Positions 16,601-22,933 of a stretch of DNA of 64,000 nucleotides are shown piece after piece. This DNA comes from Thermoanaerobaculum sp. (GTDB lineage Bacteria; Acidobacteriota; Thermoanaerobaculia; Multivoradales; UBA5704), in contig JAJKHS010000066.1 in the NCBI GenBank assembly GCA_021154885.1, positions 25,219 through 89,218 on the forward strand, given 5' to 3'. Position 1 is the first letter of the stretch; each line of letters starts with the position of its first letter. The notes beneath the pieces were generated by a model. That model saw nothing but the letters and a program-made list of their open reading frames with translations. It was not told where the DNA came from and searched no databases. Made by a program: the position numbers and the translations under genes.

Positions 16601-19121
16601 TCAGGGTCACGTTGTGTGCGGCGCCGTCGGGCGGCGTGATGATTCCCGGCCGGCCGAAGGGGTCGTAATTGAGGAAGGCCGTCACGCTGTTGGGGCTGCC
16701 GGTCATCATCTCGGAGACCGTGGCCTTGTTGCCCGCTCCGTCGTACGTGGTCTGGCGTTTGCCGGTGCCGCCGTCGGGGAGCTGGCGCAGCTCCTGGAAG
16801 ACGCGGCCGAAATCGTCGAAGACGATCTGGCTGACCGCCAGGATCGGGGCGGACTCGCTGCCGTTGTCGCGCTGGCGGACGGTGACGTTGGCTTTTGAGA
16901 ACGGGCTGGCGGGAGAGTAGAGGTACTGCGTCCAGCCGCTCTGCGCGGGCTTGGTCCACGTCCGGCGTCCCAGAGCATCGTACACGAACGCCGTGCCGAC
17001 GCCGGCGGTATCCTGGCTGAAGGAGACGAGCCCGGTGGGATCGACGCTCTGGTTGAGGCTGAGGAAGCTCGCTCCCGCGTACTGCGAGGTCGTCCGCACG
17101 CCGAAGGCGTAGGTGTGGTCGAGTTGATATTGCGGGTTTCCCGGCAGCGTCATCGTGCAGAGATCGCCGGCCGGGATGCCGCCGGGCGCATCGCCGCCGT
17201 AGGATTTTTCGCTCGACACGTTCCCCTGGGCCGTCAGGTCGTAGGCCGTCACGAGGTCGTTCGGCGACCGGGTCGCGCCATCCAGACGATGCACCCGCCT
17301 GCGAATCACCGCCGCGGTGCCCGGAGCGTAGCAGAGGTCGGTCCAGGCCGTGGCGCCGTTCTCCGTCTCGGCGGTGTGGGTCATGGTCTCCAGCACCCAG
17401 GCCGAGTTCGACGGCCAGACGTTGAATCCCGTGCCCGAGTTGGCGGCGGGGTTGACGACGTAGTTCCCCTGGGCCGGGTTGAAGTTGGCGAAGTGGGTGC
17501 GCGCGTTCGAGCCCGGGAAGCTCCCCTCGGTGTCCTGCTGGCGGTAGTGACCCAGACCGTCGAAGGCCGAATTCACCACTCCCGCCCAGGTGCCGTCGTC
17601 CTCGTAGACCGTCCGGCTGTGTACCTGCCGTCGGTTCGTGTTGTAGACGTGGGGCGAAGTGCCAGAGCCTGGGTCGAGCTCGTAGAGCACGTACTCCGAG
17701 CGCAACGGCGCCGGCGAGCTCCCTTGGAAGGTCTGCCGGGAAAGATGGAGGTCGACGTTCGGCGGGACGTGGAGCGCGGTGAGGGGCGAGAACGCCAGGC
17801 TGTAGTTGCGGTTGTCGGTGATGCCGGTCGAAAAGTAGTTGACGGTCCGGTTGCCCAGCGGGTCCGTGATGGTCGTCCTGACCTCGCGGGCCGTGATGAA
17901 CGGTTGATCGGCGGACTGGACGTAGGTCCAGGTTCCCAGCACGGCGCCTCCGGCATCGCGCAGGGTTCGCGTCGCCACTCCCGGATTGGACTGGAGGTGG
18001 ATCTTCACCGTCGAGCCGGAAGGAAACTGGAAGGTCTGCCAAGTCCACTCCAGCCGGCCCAGCGTGGGCAGCGTCAGAGCCTTGAGGTTGCCGGAATAGT
18101 TCGCGCAATGGCCGCCAGGGACCTGAGAGGTATTGAGCACCGTGAGATAGTCGTTGACCATCGCCTGGAACGCCGAGCCGTCCGGCAGGGTCACGCGGGT
18201 CAGGAGCGGCACCGTCACGGCATCGCTCACGCCGTTGAGACCATTCTGGTCCGTATCGTTGTGCGGGCAGCTTCGCCAGAGAGAGGCGTAGTCGTAACCG
18301 AAAGTATAGGCGGCCGTGGTATTGCCAAAGGCGGTCCACTGAATAAGGTCGACGAGCTGCAGGTGCGACGTCGAATCGGTATGGAGGAAGACGGTCTGGA
18401 CCCGGTTCTGGCTGTCGCGGAGGATCCACCGGTCGTCCGCGCCGTTGATTCCGGTGACATAATTGATCGTCAGGAAGTTGCCGAAGGGATCGCGGATCTG
18501 GGTGGGCAGGCCCGAGGCATCGAAGGTCCGCACCGTCCCGTCGGGAGACTCCACCTCCCGGAACCCGGCCGTGTAGGTCTTCAGCCGCAGGTAGCTGCCG
18601 TCGCGGGTGTACTGGACGTCCTGGACGCCGGGGATCGGCGCGTCCTCCGGATCGCCTTCGTGGAGAGTGGCGTAGAAAATGTGATCCGTTCCCATCTCGT
18701 CCTGGTAGATGGGGCCCAGAGGAGAGTCGTTCGCGTCGTCCGGCACCTGGCAGGGGGGGTCCATGCGGCCGAGCGACACCCGCCAGCCCAAGCCGGCGTT
18801 GGAGCAGGGGGTGGGGCTGGCCTGGGTGCGCGGCGTCAAACCCACCTGTCGCTCGATCGTCTGGAAGAACCAGGGGCTGGAGTTGTAGACCAGCTTCAGG
18901 CCGTAGGAGAAGCCGCCGTTGACGGGAAAGCTGGGGCCGAGGGGGAGGGTCAGCGTCAGGCTGCCGTTGAACAGGTTGACGTTGTCAATGTCGCCGATGT
19001 GAAACGACTGCTCGACGGGGAAACCACCGGCGGTGTTGGGGTGGACGTCTGCCACTGCCGGCGCGACCGCCCCGGCCAGTGTGGCGAGGGAGACGAGGGC
19101 GAGGAGGAGCCGGCGGCTCAT
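13629..19121 (-). CDS. Giant Rhs/YD-repeat protein with internal SLH-like triplet and colicin-E5-like C-terminal toxin
   Basis: 1830 residues. A signal peptide (LLLALVSLATLAGAVAPAVA) is followed by a long YD-repeat shell with many Y-D-x-x-G-(R/N) units (YDRQGRLLSV, YDVGNRLTSV, YDAAGNLTHW). At about residues 1070-1260 three SLH-like repeats interrupt the shell (FADVPTGYWA, FVDVPCSYWA, FADVNCPNHWA, with GCG...CP pairs). The Rhs core ends at about 1590-1630 with RFTSVDPIGGN, NLYSYVTGNPVRYTDPDGR. The last 200 residues are a lower-GC tip ending GWTRELVEEAI, FAAFNKETGGLATRFVHPG and GQSVVIDNLTGEIIHVGGPG, resembling the colicin E5 family of anticodon-cleaving tRNases. It overlaps the secreted-protein gene upstream and the immunity candidate downstream by 4 bp each. 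Confidence 0.88.
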   Translation of the reverse strand: MSRRLLLALVSLATLAGAVAPAVADVHPNTAGGFPVEQSFHIGDIDNVNLFNGSLTLTLPLGPSFPVNGGFSYGLKLVYNSSPWFFQTIERQVGLTPRTQASPTPCSNAGLGWRVSLGRMDPPCQVPDDANDSPLGPIYQDEMGTDHIFYATLHEGDPEDAPIPGVQDVQYTRDGSYLRLKTYTAGFREVESPDGTVRTFDASGLPTQIRDPFGNFLTINYVTGINGADDRWILRDSQNRVQTVFLHTDSTSHLQLVDLIQWTAFGNTTAAYTFGYDYASLWRSCPHNDTDQNGLNGVSDAVTVPLLTRVTLPDGSAFQAMVNDYLTVLNTSQVPGGHCANYSGNLKALTLPTLGRLEWTWQTFQFPSGSTVKIHLQSNPGVATRTLRDAGGAVLGTWTYVQSADQPFITAREVRTTITDPLGNRTVNYFSTGITDNRNYSLAFSPLTALHVPPNVDLHLSRQTFQGSSPAPLRSEYVLYELDPGSGTSPHVYNTNRRQVHSRTVYEDDGTWAGVVNSAFDGLGHYRQQDTEGSFPGSNARTHFANFNPAQGNYVVNPAANSGTGFNVWPSNSAWVLETMTHTAETENGATAWTDLCYAPGTAAVIRRRVHRLDGATRSPNDLVTAYDLTAQGNVSSEKSYGGDAPGGIPAGDLCTMTLPGNPQYQLDHTYAFGVRTTSQYAGASFLSLNQSVDPTGLVSFSQDTAGVGTAFVYDALGRRTWTKPAQSGWTQYLYSPASPFSKANVTVRQRDNGSESAPILAVSQIVFDDFGRVFQELRQLPDGGTGKRQTTYDGAGNKATVSEMMTGSPNSVTAFLNYDPFGRPGIITPPDGAAHNVTLTYHGVRQVDRTVQIGTSFGGESPATTSEVYDRQGRLLSVTEPSGSGGSPVTTTYGYDVGNRLTSVATLGQSRGFLYDRAGLLQSETHPEKGLNGNGTVSYPSYDSRGHALQKIDGANDLSFVYDFAERLLQVNETNGRPLKVFTYAPANGGNDLRLGKLRQASRYNYTPFGTARIDETYTYGGRDGRVSRRDTASSTGESFTQSFSYNALGLSDTLTYPACTHTGCTQPAAAVFADVPTGYWAQREIEGLYSAKITGGCGGPPPLRYCPDDGITRAQMAVFLVRGMSGSTYTPPICTSASATFVDVPCSYWAADWIYELFRRGITGGCGNNHFCPDDLVTHAQMSVFLLRSREGGSYVPPPCVASFADVNCPNHWAANWISEISRRGIDTGCGGGNFCPDAPPITRAQMAGLLDRTFDLPIALDPNTTRTVQNTYAQGLLTGVSAGATTYGTISYYPNLLVSQVVHGNGMVETQGNDPNSMRRPASEGATGPYATWSSGAYSYDGAGNITHIGPSWYTYDLVSRLTSGTLYDGPTGGGNQKTQGYAFDPFGNLTNITGTSGRATPTDSVTNRLNGTGTQYDAAGNLTHWNGAVYNYDRFNQMTEMTSGNEHALYVYTADDERVWSYDLARNLSHWTLRDLGGKVLRDYVNDSGTWSLGTDYLHRDGLLLAAETQTGQRHYHLDHLGTPRLITRGSGYLAAYHVYYPFGEEATAFNQDTERMKFTGHERDLASPAGAGDDLDYMHARFFNPLVNRFTSVDPIGGNPRRPQSWNLYSYVTGNPVRYTDPDGRLEVHQPAPVGMTLGDYWGIGFGMTVIAPAWRGTTTNPNTGVWGLSSLISGGTLFHGLSDFSLGRSIRDVRGYYLNRFNQMAGEGNDFAALVDWVGLELVIPTNSRDLGIQLAMAFLPELKIPGKIIRQMASRGWTRELVEEAIVKGEKFAAFNKETGGLATRFVHPGTGQSVVIDNLTGEIIHVGGPGFQYGPLSGDLPK

Positions 19122-19783
19122 TGCGCCGCCCCGCCCTTGTGCACCGAGATCTCCATGCGCTGGGGGTCGATCACGAACCAGAGGTCGTCCGCCGCCGCCT
19201 TGGCCGGCGCCGCCGGGCTGCCCGGCAGAGGATCGAGCTTGCTCAGGGCGAAGCGCAGATGGCCGTCGTTGACGCCATCCTCGTCGCGCGCTCCGCCGTC
19301 GCCGCCGGCGAAGCTCCAGGCCCCCACCGTGGGGCGCACCACCAGGCCCATCAGGTAGGGCCGGTCGTCGAGGATCTCGTCAGGCCGCGACGCCAAGCCC
19401 TGGCCCAGGCGGCAAGGCGGATTCTTGAGCCGGTTGAGCCGGTAGCCCTGTGGAGCCGCCACCCCGAAGCCGCCGGTGTCGAGGTCCACGGCGGTCCAGA
19501 TCGAGCGGTGGGCCACGGGCTGGTCGAGGACGAAGCGGGCCGTGCCGTCCGCGGCCACCGTCCCCACCTGGTAGCGCTGGAAGAGGCTGATCGAGTACTC
19601 CGCGTCCACCTGCCGCTCGACGCCGAACCACACTACGGTCTTGCCGGGCGACAGCCCGCTCGCCACCACGGCGCTCTCCTCGAACGTGATCGCCAGTGCC
19701 GGCTTGCCCTGTGCCCAGGAGGGCGGGGAGAGCAGGAGGGAGACCAGCAGCAAGAACCACCAAGGCACGCTCGCGGCTCGCAT
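19118..19783 (-). CDS. Secreted protein of unknown function, first gene of the rhs operon
   Basis: About 221 residues from the ATG at 19783, which has GGAGG 5 nt upstream; a GTG seven codons earlier would include the ribosome site. It starts with a signal peptide (WWFLLLVSLLLSPPSWAQG) and then shows a beta-rich, domain-poor sequence (PALAITFEESAVVASGLSPG, VVWFGVERQ, RQVDAEYSISLF, GRDEDGVNDGHLRF-like segments). I recognise no family. Its stop overlaps the rhs start (ATGA), so it is made with the toxin and may help its secretion or assembly; that is inference from the operon. Confidence 0.65.
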   Translation of the reverse strand: MRAASVPWWFLLLVSLLLSPPSWAQGKPALAITFEESAVVASGLSPGKTVVWFGVERQVDAEYSISLFQRYQVGTVAADGTARFVLDQPVAHRSIWTAVDLDTGGFGVAAPQGYRLNRLKNPPCRLGQGLASRPDEILDDRPYLMGLVVRPTVGAWSFAGGDGGARDEDGVNDGHLRFALSKLDPLPGSPAAPAKAAADDLWFVIDPQRMEISVHKGGAAQ

Positions 19784-19900
19784 TGCCTCCTCCGGGTTGA
19801 TCACTGGCTACTGTATACGAGAAGCGTAGGGAGATCGTTACACTTCGCGAGCTGAAGGATGCCAGCAGGGGGGCCGCGCTCGTCCTACAATCCTCCTGCC

Positions 19901-20890
19901 ATGGCAGTCCCGCAATCGTCGCTCTCCATCGTGATCCCGACGCACGACACCCGGGAGCTGACGCTCGCCTGTCTCGCCTCGCTCTTCCGCTCGCCGGCGC
20001 CGGGGATGGAGGTGATCGTGGTGGACGACGCCAGCGGCGACGGCACGGCCGAGGCGGTGCGGGAGCGGTTCCCGGAGGCGATCGTGCTGCGCCACGAGGC
20101 GGCGGAGCGCTTCACGCGCGCGGCGAACGCCGGGCTTGCCCGCGCGCAGGGAGAGATCCTGCTGCTGCTCAACAGCGACACCGAGGTTGAGCCCGGGGGG
20201 CTGGCGGAGTTGATCGCCGTGTTCAACCGGGAGCCGGAGCTGGGGATCGCGGGCGCCCTCCTCCACTATCCCGACGGCTCGCCGCAGTGGAGCGGCGGCC
20301 GCGAGCCCTCGCCGGCCTGGTTTTTCGCCCTGGCGAGCGGCCTGCCGGCGCTCCTCCAGCGCCTCCCCATCTACCGCCGGCTGAAGCCGCTCGCTCCCCC
20401 GGGCCCGGCGCGGGTGGACTGGGTGACCGGCGCGGCCATGGCCATCCGCCGGCGGGCCTGGGAGGCGGCGGGCCCGCTGGACGAGGGGTTCCGCTTCTAC
20501 GCCCAGGACCTCGACTTCTGCCTGCGCGCCGGGCGGGCCGGCTGGGTGGTGGCGGTGAGGCCGGAGCTGCCGGTGCTCCACCACCACGGCGCCACCATCG
20601 GCCGCGACCCGGGCGCCAGTCGCCATCAGCAGCACGAGCTCCTGTGGACGGACCTGCTGCGTTGGGCCCGCAAGCAGCACGGCGAGGCCTGGGCCACCCG
20701 GGCCGAGAGGGCGCTGCGCGCCGGCGCCGTCCTGCGCCTCGCCTCCCGCCGCCTCGCCTCCCCCTTCGTGGCACCCCACCGGCGGGCGGCCTGGCGGGAG
20801 GACGGAAAGGCGCTGCGCGCGGCTCTGAGGGCGTTGGGAACAGGGCGGGTCGAGCCCCCGGCCCACCGTCCAGACCCGCCCCTACCCTAG
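19901..20890 (+). CDS. Family 2 glycosyltransferase
   Basis: About 329 residues from the ATG at 19901. GT-A features are clear: SIVIPTHDTRELTLACLASL at the N-terminus, VIVVDDASGDGT, then ILLLLNSDTEVEPGGL as the DxD-bearing segment, and the acceptor region VDWVTGAAMAIRRRAWEAAG and DEGFRFYAQDLDFCLRAGRAG. This layout is that of rhamnosyltransferase-like WbbL proteins acting on lipid-linked sugar acceptors at the inner membrane. It lies 72 bp before the polysaccharide-export ABC genes, so it likely adds a sugar to the exported glycan. It is divergent from the rhs operon. Confidence 0.9.
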   Translation: MAVPQSSLSIVIPTHDTRELTLACLASLFRSPAPGMEVIVVDDASGDGTAEAVRERFPEAIVLRHEAAERFTRAANAGLARAQGEILLLLNSDTEVEPGGLAELIAVFNREPELGIAGALLHYPDGSPQWSGGREPSPAWFFALASGLPALLQRLPIYRRLKPLAPPGPARVDWVTGAAMAIRRRAWEAAGPLDEGFRFYAQDLDFCLRAGRAGWVVAVRPELPVLHHHGATIGRDPGASRHQQHELLWTDLLRWARKQHGEAWATRAERALRAGAVLRLASRRLASPFVAPHRRAAWREDGKALRAALRALGTGRVEPPAHRPDPPLP

Positions 20891-20962
20891 GATTCAAGGC
20901 CTTCCGCTTGCCATCCTCCCGCTGAGGGTGTACAAAGCCTCCGGCCCCTCGGTCACCGCTTT

Positions 20963-21736
20963 ATGCTCGAAATCTTCCGCTATCGCGACCTCGTCTATGC
21001 CCTCGTGGGCCGGGAGCTGAAGGTCCGCTACCGGCGCTCGGCCATCGGCTTCACCTGGACGATGCTCCAGCCGCTGCTGATGATGCTGGTCCTCCAGGTG
21101 GTCTTCAACTCGCTCTTCCGTTTCCGGCTCGACTATGGGAACTACCCGGTCTACGCCCTCTGCGGCATCCTCTTCTGGAACTTCTTCAGCCAGAGTATCC
21201 TCACCTCGATGAACAGCCTCAAGGGAAACTCGCCGATCCTGCGCAAGCTTCCCGTGCCCAAGGAGGTCTTTCCGCTGGCGACCGTCATCTCGGGGGTCAT
21301 CAATCTCGTCTTCGCGCTGGTGCCGCTGCTGCTCATCCTGGTGGTGACCCATCACCCGATCACGCCCGCCCTGCTGTTCCTGCCGGTGTCGATCCTGCTC
21401 GCCGCGCTGTTCACCCTGGGGGCGGGACTGCTGCTCTCCCCGCTCGCGGTCTTCTTCAGCGACGTCGTGGAGATGATCGGCGTGCTGCTCTCGATCCTCA
21501 TGTACCTGACGCCGATCTTCTACCCGATGAAGATCCTCGAGGGCTCCCGCTACCGGCCCCTGGTCCGCTTCAATCCGGTACGGTCCATTCTCGAGGTCTT
21601 CCGCGATCCGATCTACCTGGGCAAGGTGCCCCCCCTCAGCCATCTCAGCGTCTGCTTCGGGATCGCCCTGGCAGCGCTCGTCCTCGGCGGCATCGCGTTC
21701 CGCCGCAGCAGCGACCGCATCCCTTTCTACGTCTGA
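20963..21736 (+). CDS. wzm: Polysaccharide-export ABC transporter permease (Wzm-type)
   Basis: 257 residues with the ABC-2 layout: a cytoplasmic N-terminus (RYRDLVYALVGRELKVRYRR), IGFTWTMLQPLLMMLVLQVV, then six hydrophobic spans including LLILVVTHHPITPALLFLPV and LLSILMYLTPIFYPMKIL. The family moves undecaprenyl-linked O-antigen or teichoic-acid-like glycans across the inner membrane. The ATPase gene starts within its stop codon (TGATG). Confidence 0.9.
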   Translation: MLEIFRYRDLVYALVGRELKVRYRRSAIGFTWTMLQPLLMMLVLQVVFNSLFRFRLDYGNYPVYALCGILFWNFFSQSILTSMNSLKGNSPILRKLPVPKEVFPLATVISGVINLVFALVPLLLILVVTHHPITPALLFLPVSILLAALFTLGAGLLLSPLAVFFSDVVEMIGVLLSILMYLTPIFYPMKILEGSRYRPLVRFNPVRSILEVFRDPIYLGKVPPLSHLSVCFGIALAALVLGGIAFRRSSDRIPFYV

Positions 21737-22530
21737 TGGAAGACGTCAGCATTCGCCTCCAGGGGGTCTCCCTCTGCTACCGGCTGGCCAAGCAGCGGGT
21801 GCCGTCGCTCAAGGAGTACGCCATCCACTTCCTGCGCGGCTCGCTCTCCTACGAGCAGCTCTGGGCGCTGCGCGACCTCGACCTCACGGTGCAGAAGGGT
21901 GAGACGCTGGGCATCGTCGGGCGCAACGGCGCCGGCAAGAGCACCCTCCTCAAGGTGATCTCCCGCGTGCTCAAGCCCACCCGCGGCACCGCCACCGTGC
22001 GCGGCCGGCTCGCCCCCATTCTGGAGCTGGGCAGCGGCTTCGACTACGAGCTGACGGGACTCGAGAACGTCTACCTGAACGCGCTCCTCCTGGGCCACAC
22101 CCGGCGTGAGATCGAGCGGCGGGTCGAGGAGATCGTGGAGTTCAGCGGCCTGGGGGACTTCATCCGCGCCCCGCTGCGCAACTACTCTTCCGGCATGCAG
22201 GCCCGCCTCGGCTTCTCCATCGCCACCGCCTGGGTGCCCGACATCCTCATCCTCGACGAGGTGCTCTCCGTGGGCGACGCCACCTTCACCGAAAAGTGCG
22301 AAGCGCGCCTCCAGCGCTTTCACGATGCCGGCGCCACGGTGCTCCTCGTCTCCCACAACTCCGGGGCCATCCTCAAGAACTGCACGCGCTGCATCTGGCT
22401 CGACGACGGCCGGCTGCGCGCCGACGGCGCGTCCCGCCAGGTGCTCGAGCTCTACCTGCGCGAGCACGGCACCGATCCCGCCGAGCACCTCGGCGGACGC
22501 CTCCCCTCCGCCGCCCCCCTCACGACGTGA
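21736..22530 (+). CDS. wzt: Polysaccharide-export ABC transporter ATPase (Wzt-type)
   Basis: 264 residues with all ABC ATPase motifs: Walker A GRNGAGKSTLL, Q-loop region ILELGSGFDYELTG, signature YSSGMQARLGFSIA, Walker B DILILDEVLSVGD and the His switch LLVSHNS. GSGFDYELTGxEN is typical of the Wzt/TagH group. It lacks a C-terminal carbohydrate-binding domain, so it probably exports its glycan without terminal-cap recognition. The gene overlaps the permease by one base. Its stop codon lies inside the first PadR-locus palindrome. Confidence 0.9.
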   Translation: MEDVSIRLQGVSLCYRLAKQRVPSLKEYAIHFLRGSLSYEQLWALRDLDLTVQKGETLGIVGRNGAGKSTLLKVISRVLKPTRGTATVRGRLAPILELGSGFDYELTGLENVYLNALLLGHTRREIERRVEEIVEFSGLGDFIRAPLRNYSSGMQARLGFSIATAWVPDILILDEVLSVGDATFTEKCEARLQRFHDAGATVLLVSHNSGAILKNCTRCIWLDDGRLRADGASRQVLELYLREHGTDPAEHLGGRLPSAAPLTT

Positions 22531-22535
22531 GGGGG
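22515..22535. promoter_or_regulatory. Palindromic operator 1 upstream of padR
   Basis: CCCCCTCACG-A-CGTGAGGGGG is a perfect inverted repeat around one base. It sits directly upstream of the -35 box and overlaps the end of the ABC ATPase gene. Its half-site CCCCTCAC is repeated in operator 2, so it is a likely binding site for the PadR protein. Confidence 0.65.
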
Positions 22536-22536
22536 C

Positions 22537-22565
22537 TTTACACGCCCCCTCGCCGTCTGTATCCT
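22537..22565 (+). promoter_or_regulatory. Sigma70-type promoter of the padR-ADOP operon
   Basis: TTTACA (22537-22542) and TATCCT (22560-22565) are separated by exactly 17 bp and lie between two matching palindromes, which would let a dimeric repressor cover both sides of RNA polymerase. Confidence 0.7.
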
Positions 22566-22567
22566 GT

Positions 22568-22586
22568 CCCCTCACGTTGTGAGGGG
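22568..22586. promoter_or_regulatory. Palindromic operator 2 downstream of the padR promoter
   Basis: CCCCTCAC-GTT-GTGAGGGG is a perfect inverted repeat just after the -10 box, covering the expected transcription start. Its centre is 52 bp from that of operator 1, close to five helical turns, so both lie on the same DNA face. Confidence 0.65.
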
Positions 22587-22595
22587 AATGACACG

Positions 22596-22928
22596 ATGCC
22601 CAAGACCTCTCTCGAGCTGATGCAAGGGACCGTGGCGGTCCTGATCCTCAAGACCCTCTCCTGGGGAGCGATGCACGGGTACGACATCTCGCGCACTATC
22701 CGCCAGAGGAGCGACGGCGCCCTGGGCGTCGAGGACGCCGCCCTGTACCAGGCCCTCCACCGGCTGGAGAAAAGGGCTTGGATCGAGGCCGAATGGGGGC
22801 TCTCGGAGAACAACCGCCGGGCCAAGTTCTACCGCCTCACCGGCGACGGGCGGCAGGCGCTGCAGGCAGAGCTCTCCACCTGGAGGAGCTACGTGGACGC
22901 CGTCTCCAAGGTGCTGGAGACGGCCTGA
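22596..22928 (+). CDS. PadR-family transcriptional regulator
   Basis: 110 residues: MPKTSLELMQGTVAVLILKTLSWG..HGYDISRTI, then the winged helix with VEDAALYQALHRLEKRAWIEAEWG and NNRRAKFYRLTGDGRQAL. This is the PadR N-terminal domain with the short helical tail of the small subfamily. The ADOP permease starts 5 bp later, a gene pair repeated many times in Acidobacteria genomes. Two palindromes flank its promoter, so it probably represses its own operon and releases on a ligand that the permease may handle (inference). Confidence 0.92.
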   Translation: MPKTSLELMQGTVAVLILKTLSWGAMHGYDISRTIRQRSDGALGVEDAALYQALHRLEKRAWIEAEWGLSENNRRAKFYRLTGDGRQALQAELSTWRSYVDAVSKVLETA

Positions 22929-22933
22929 CGGCC

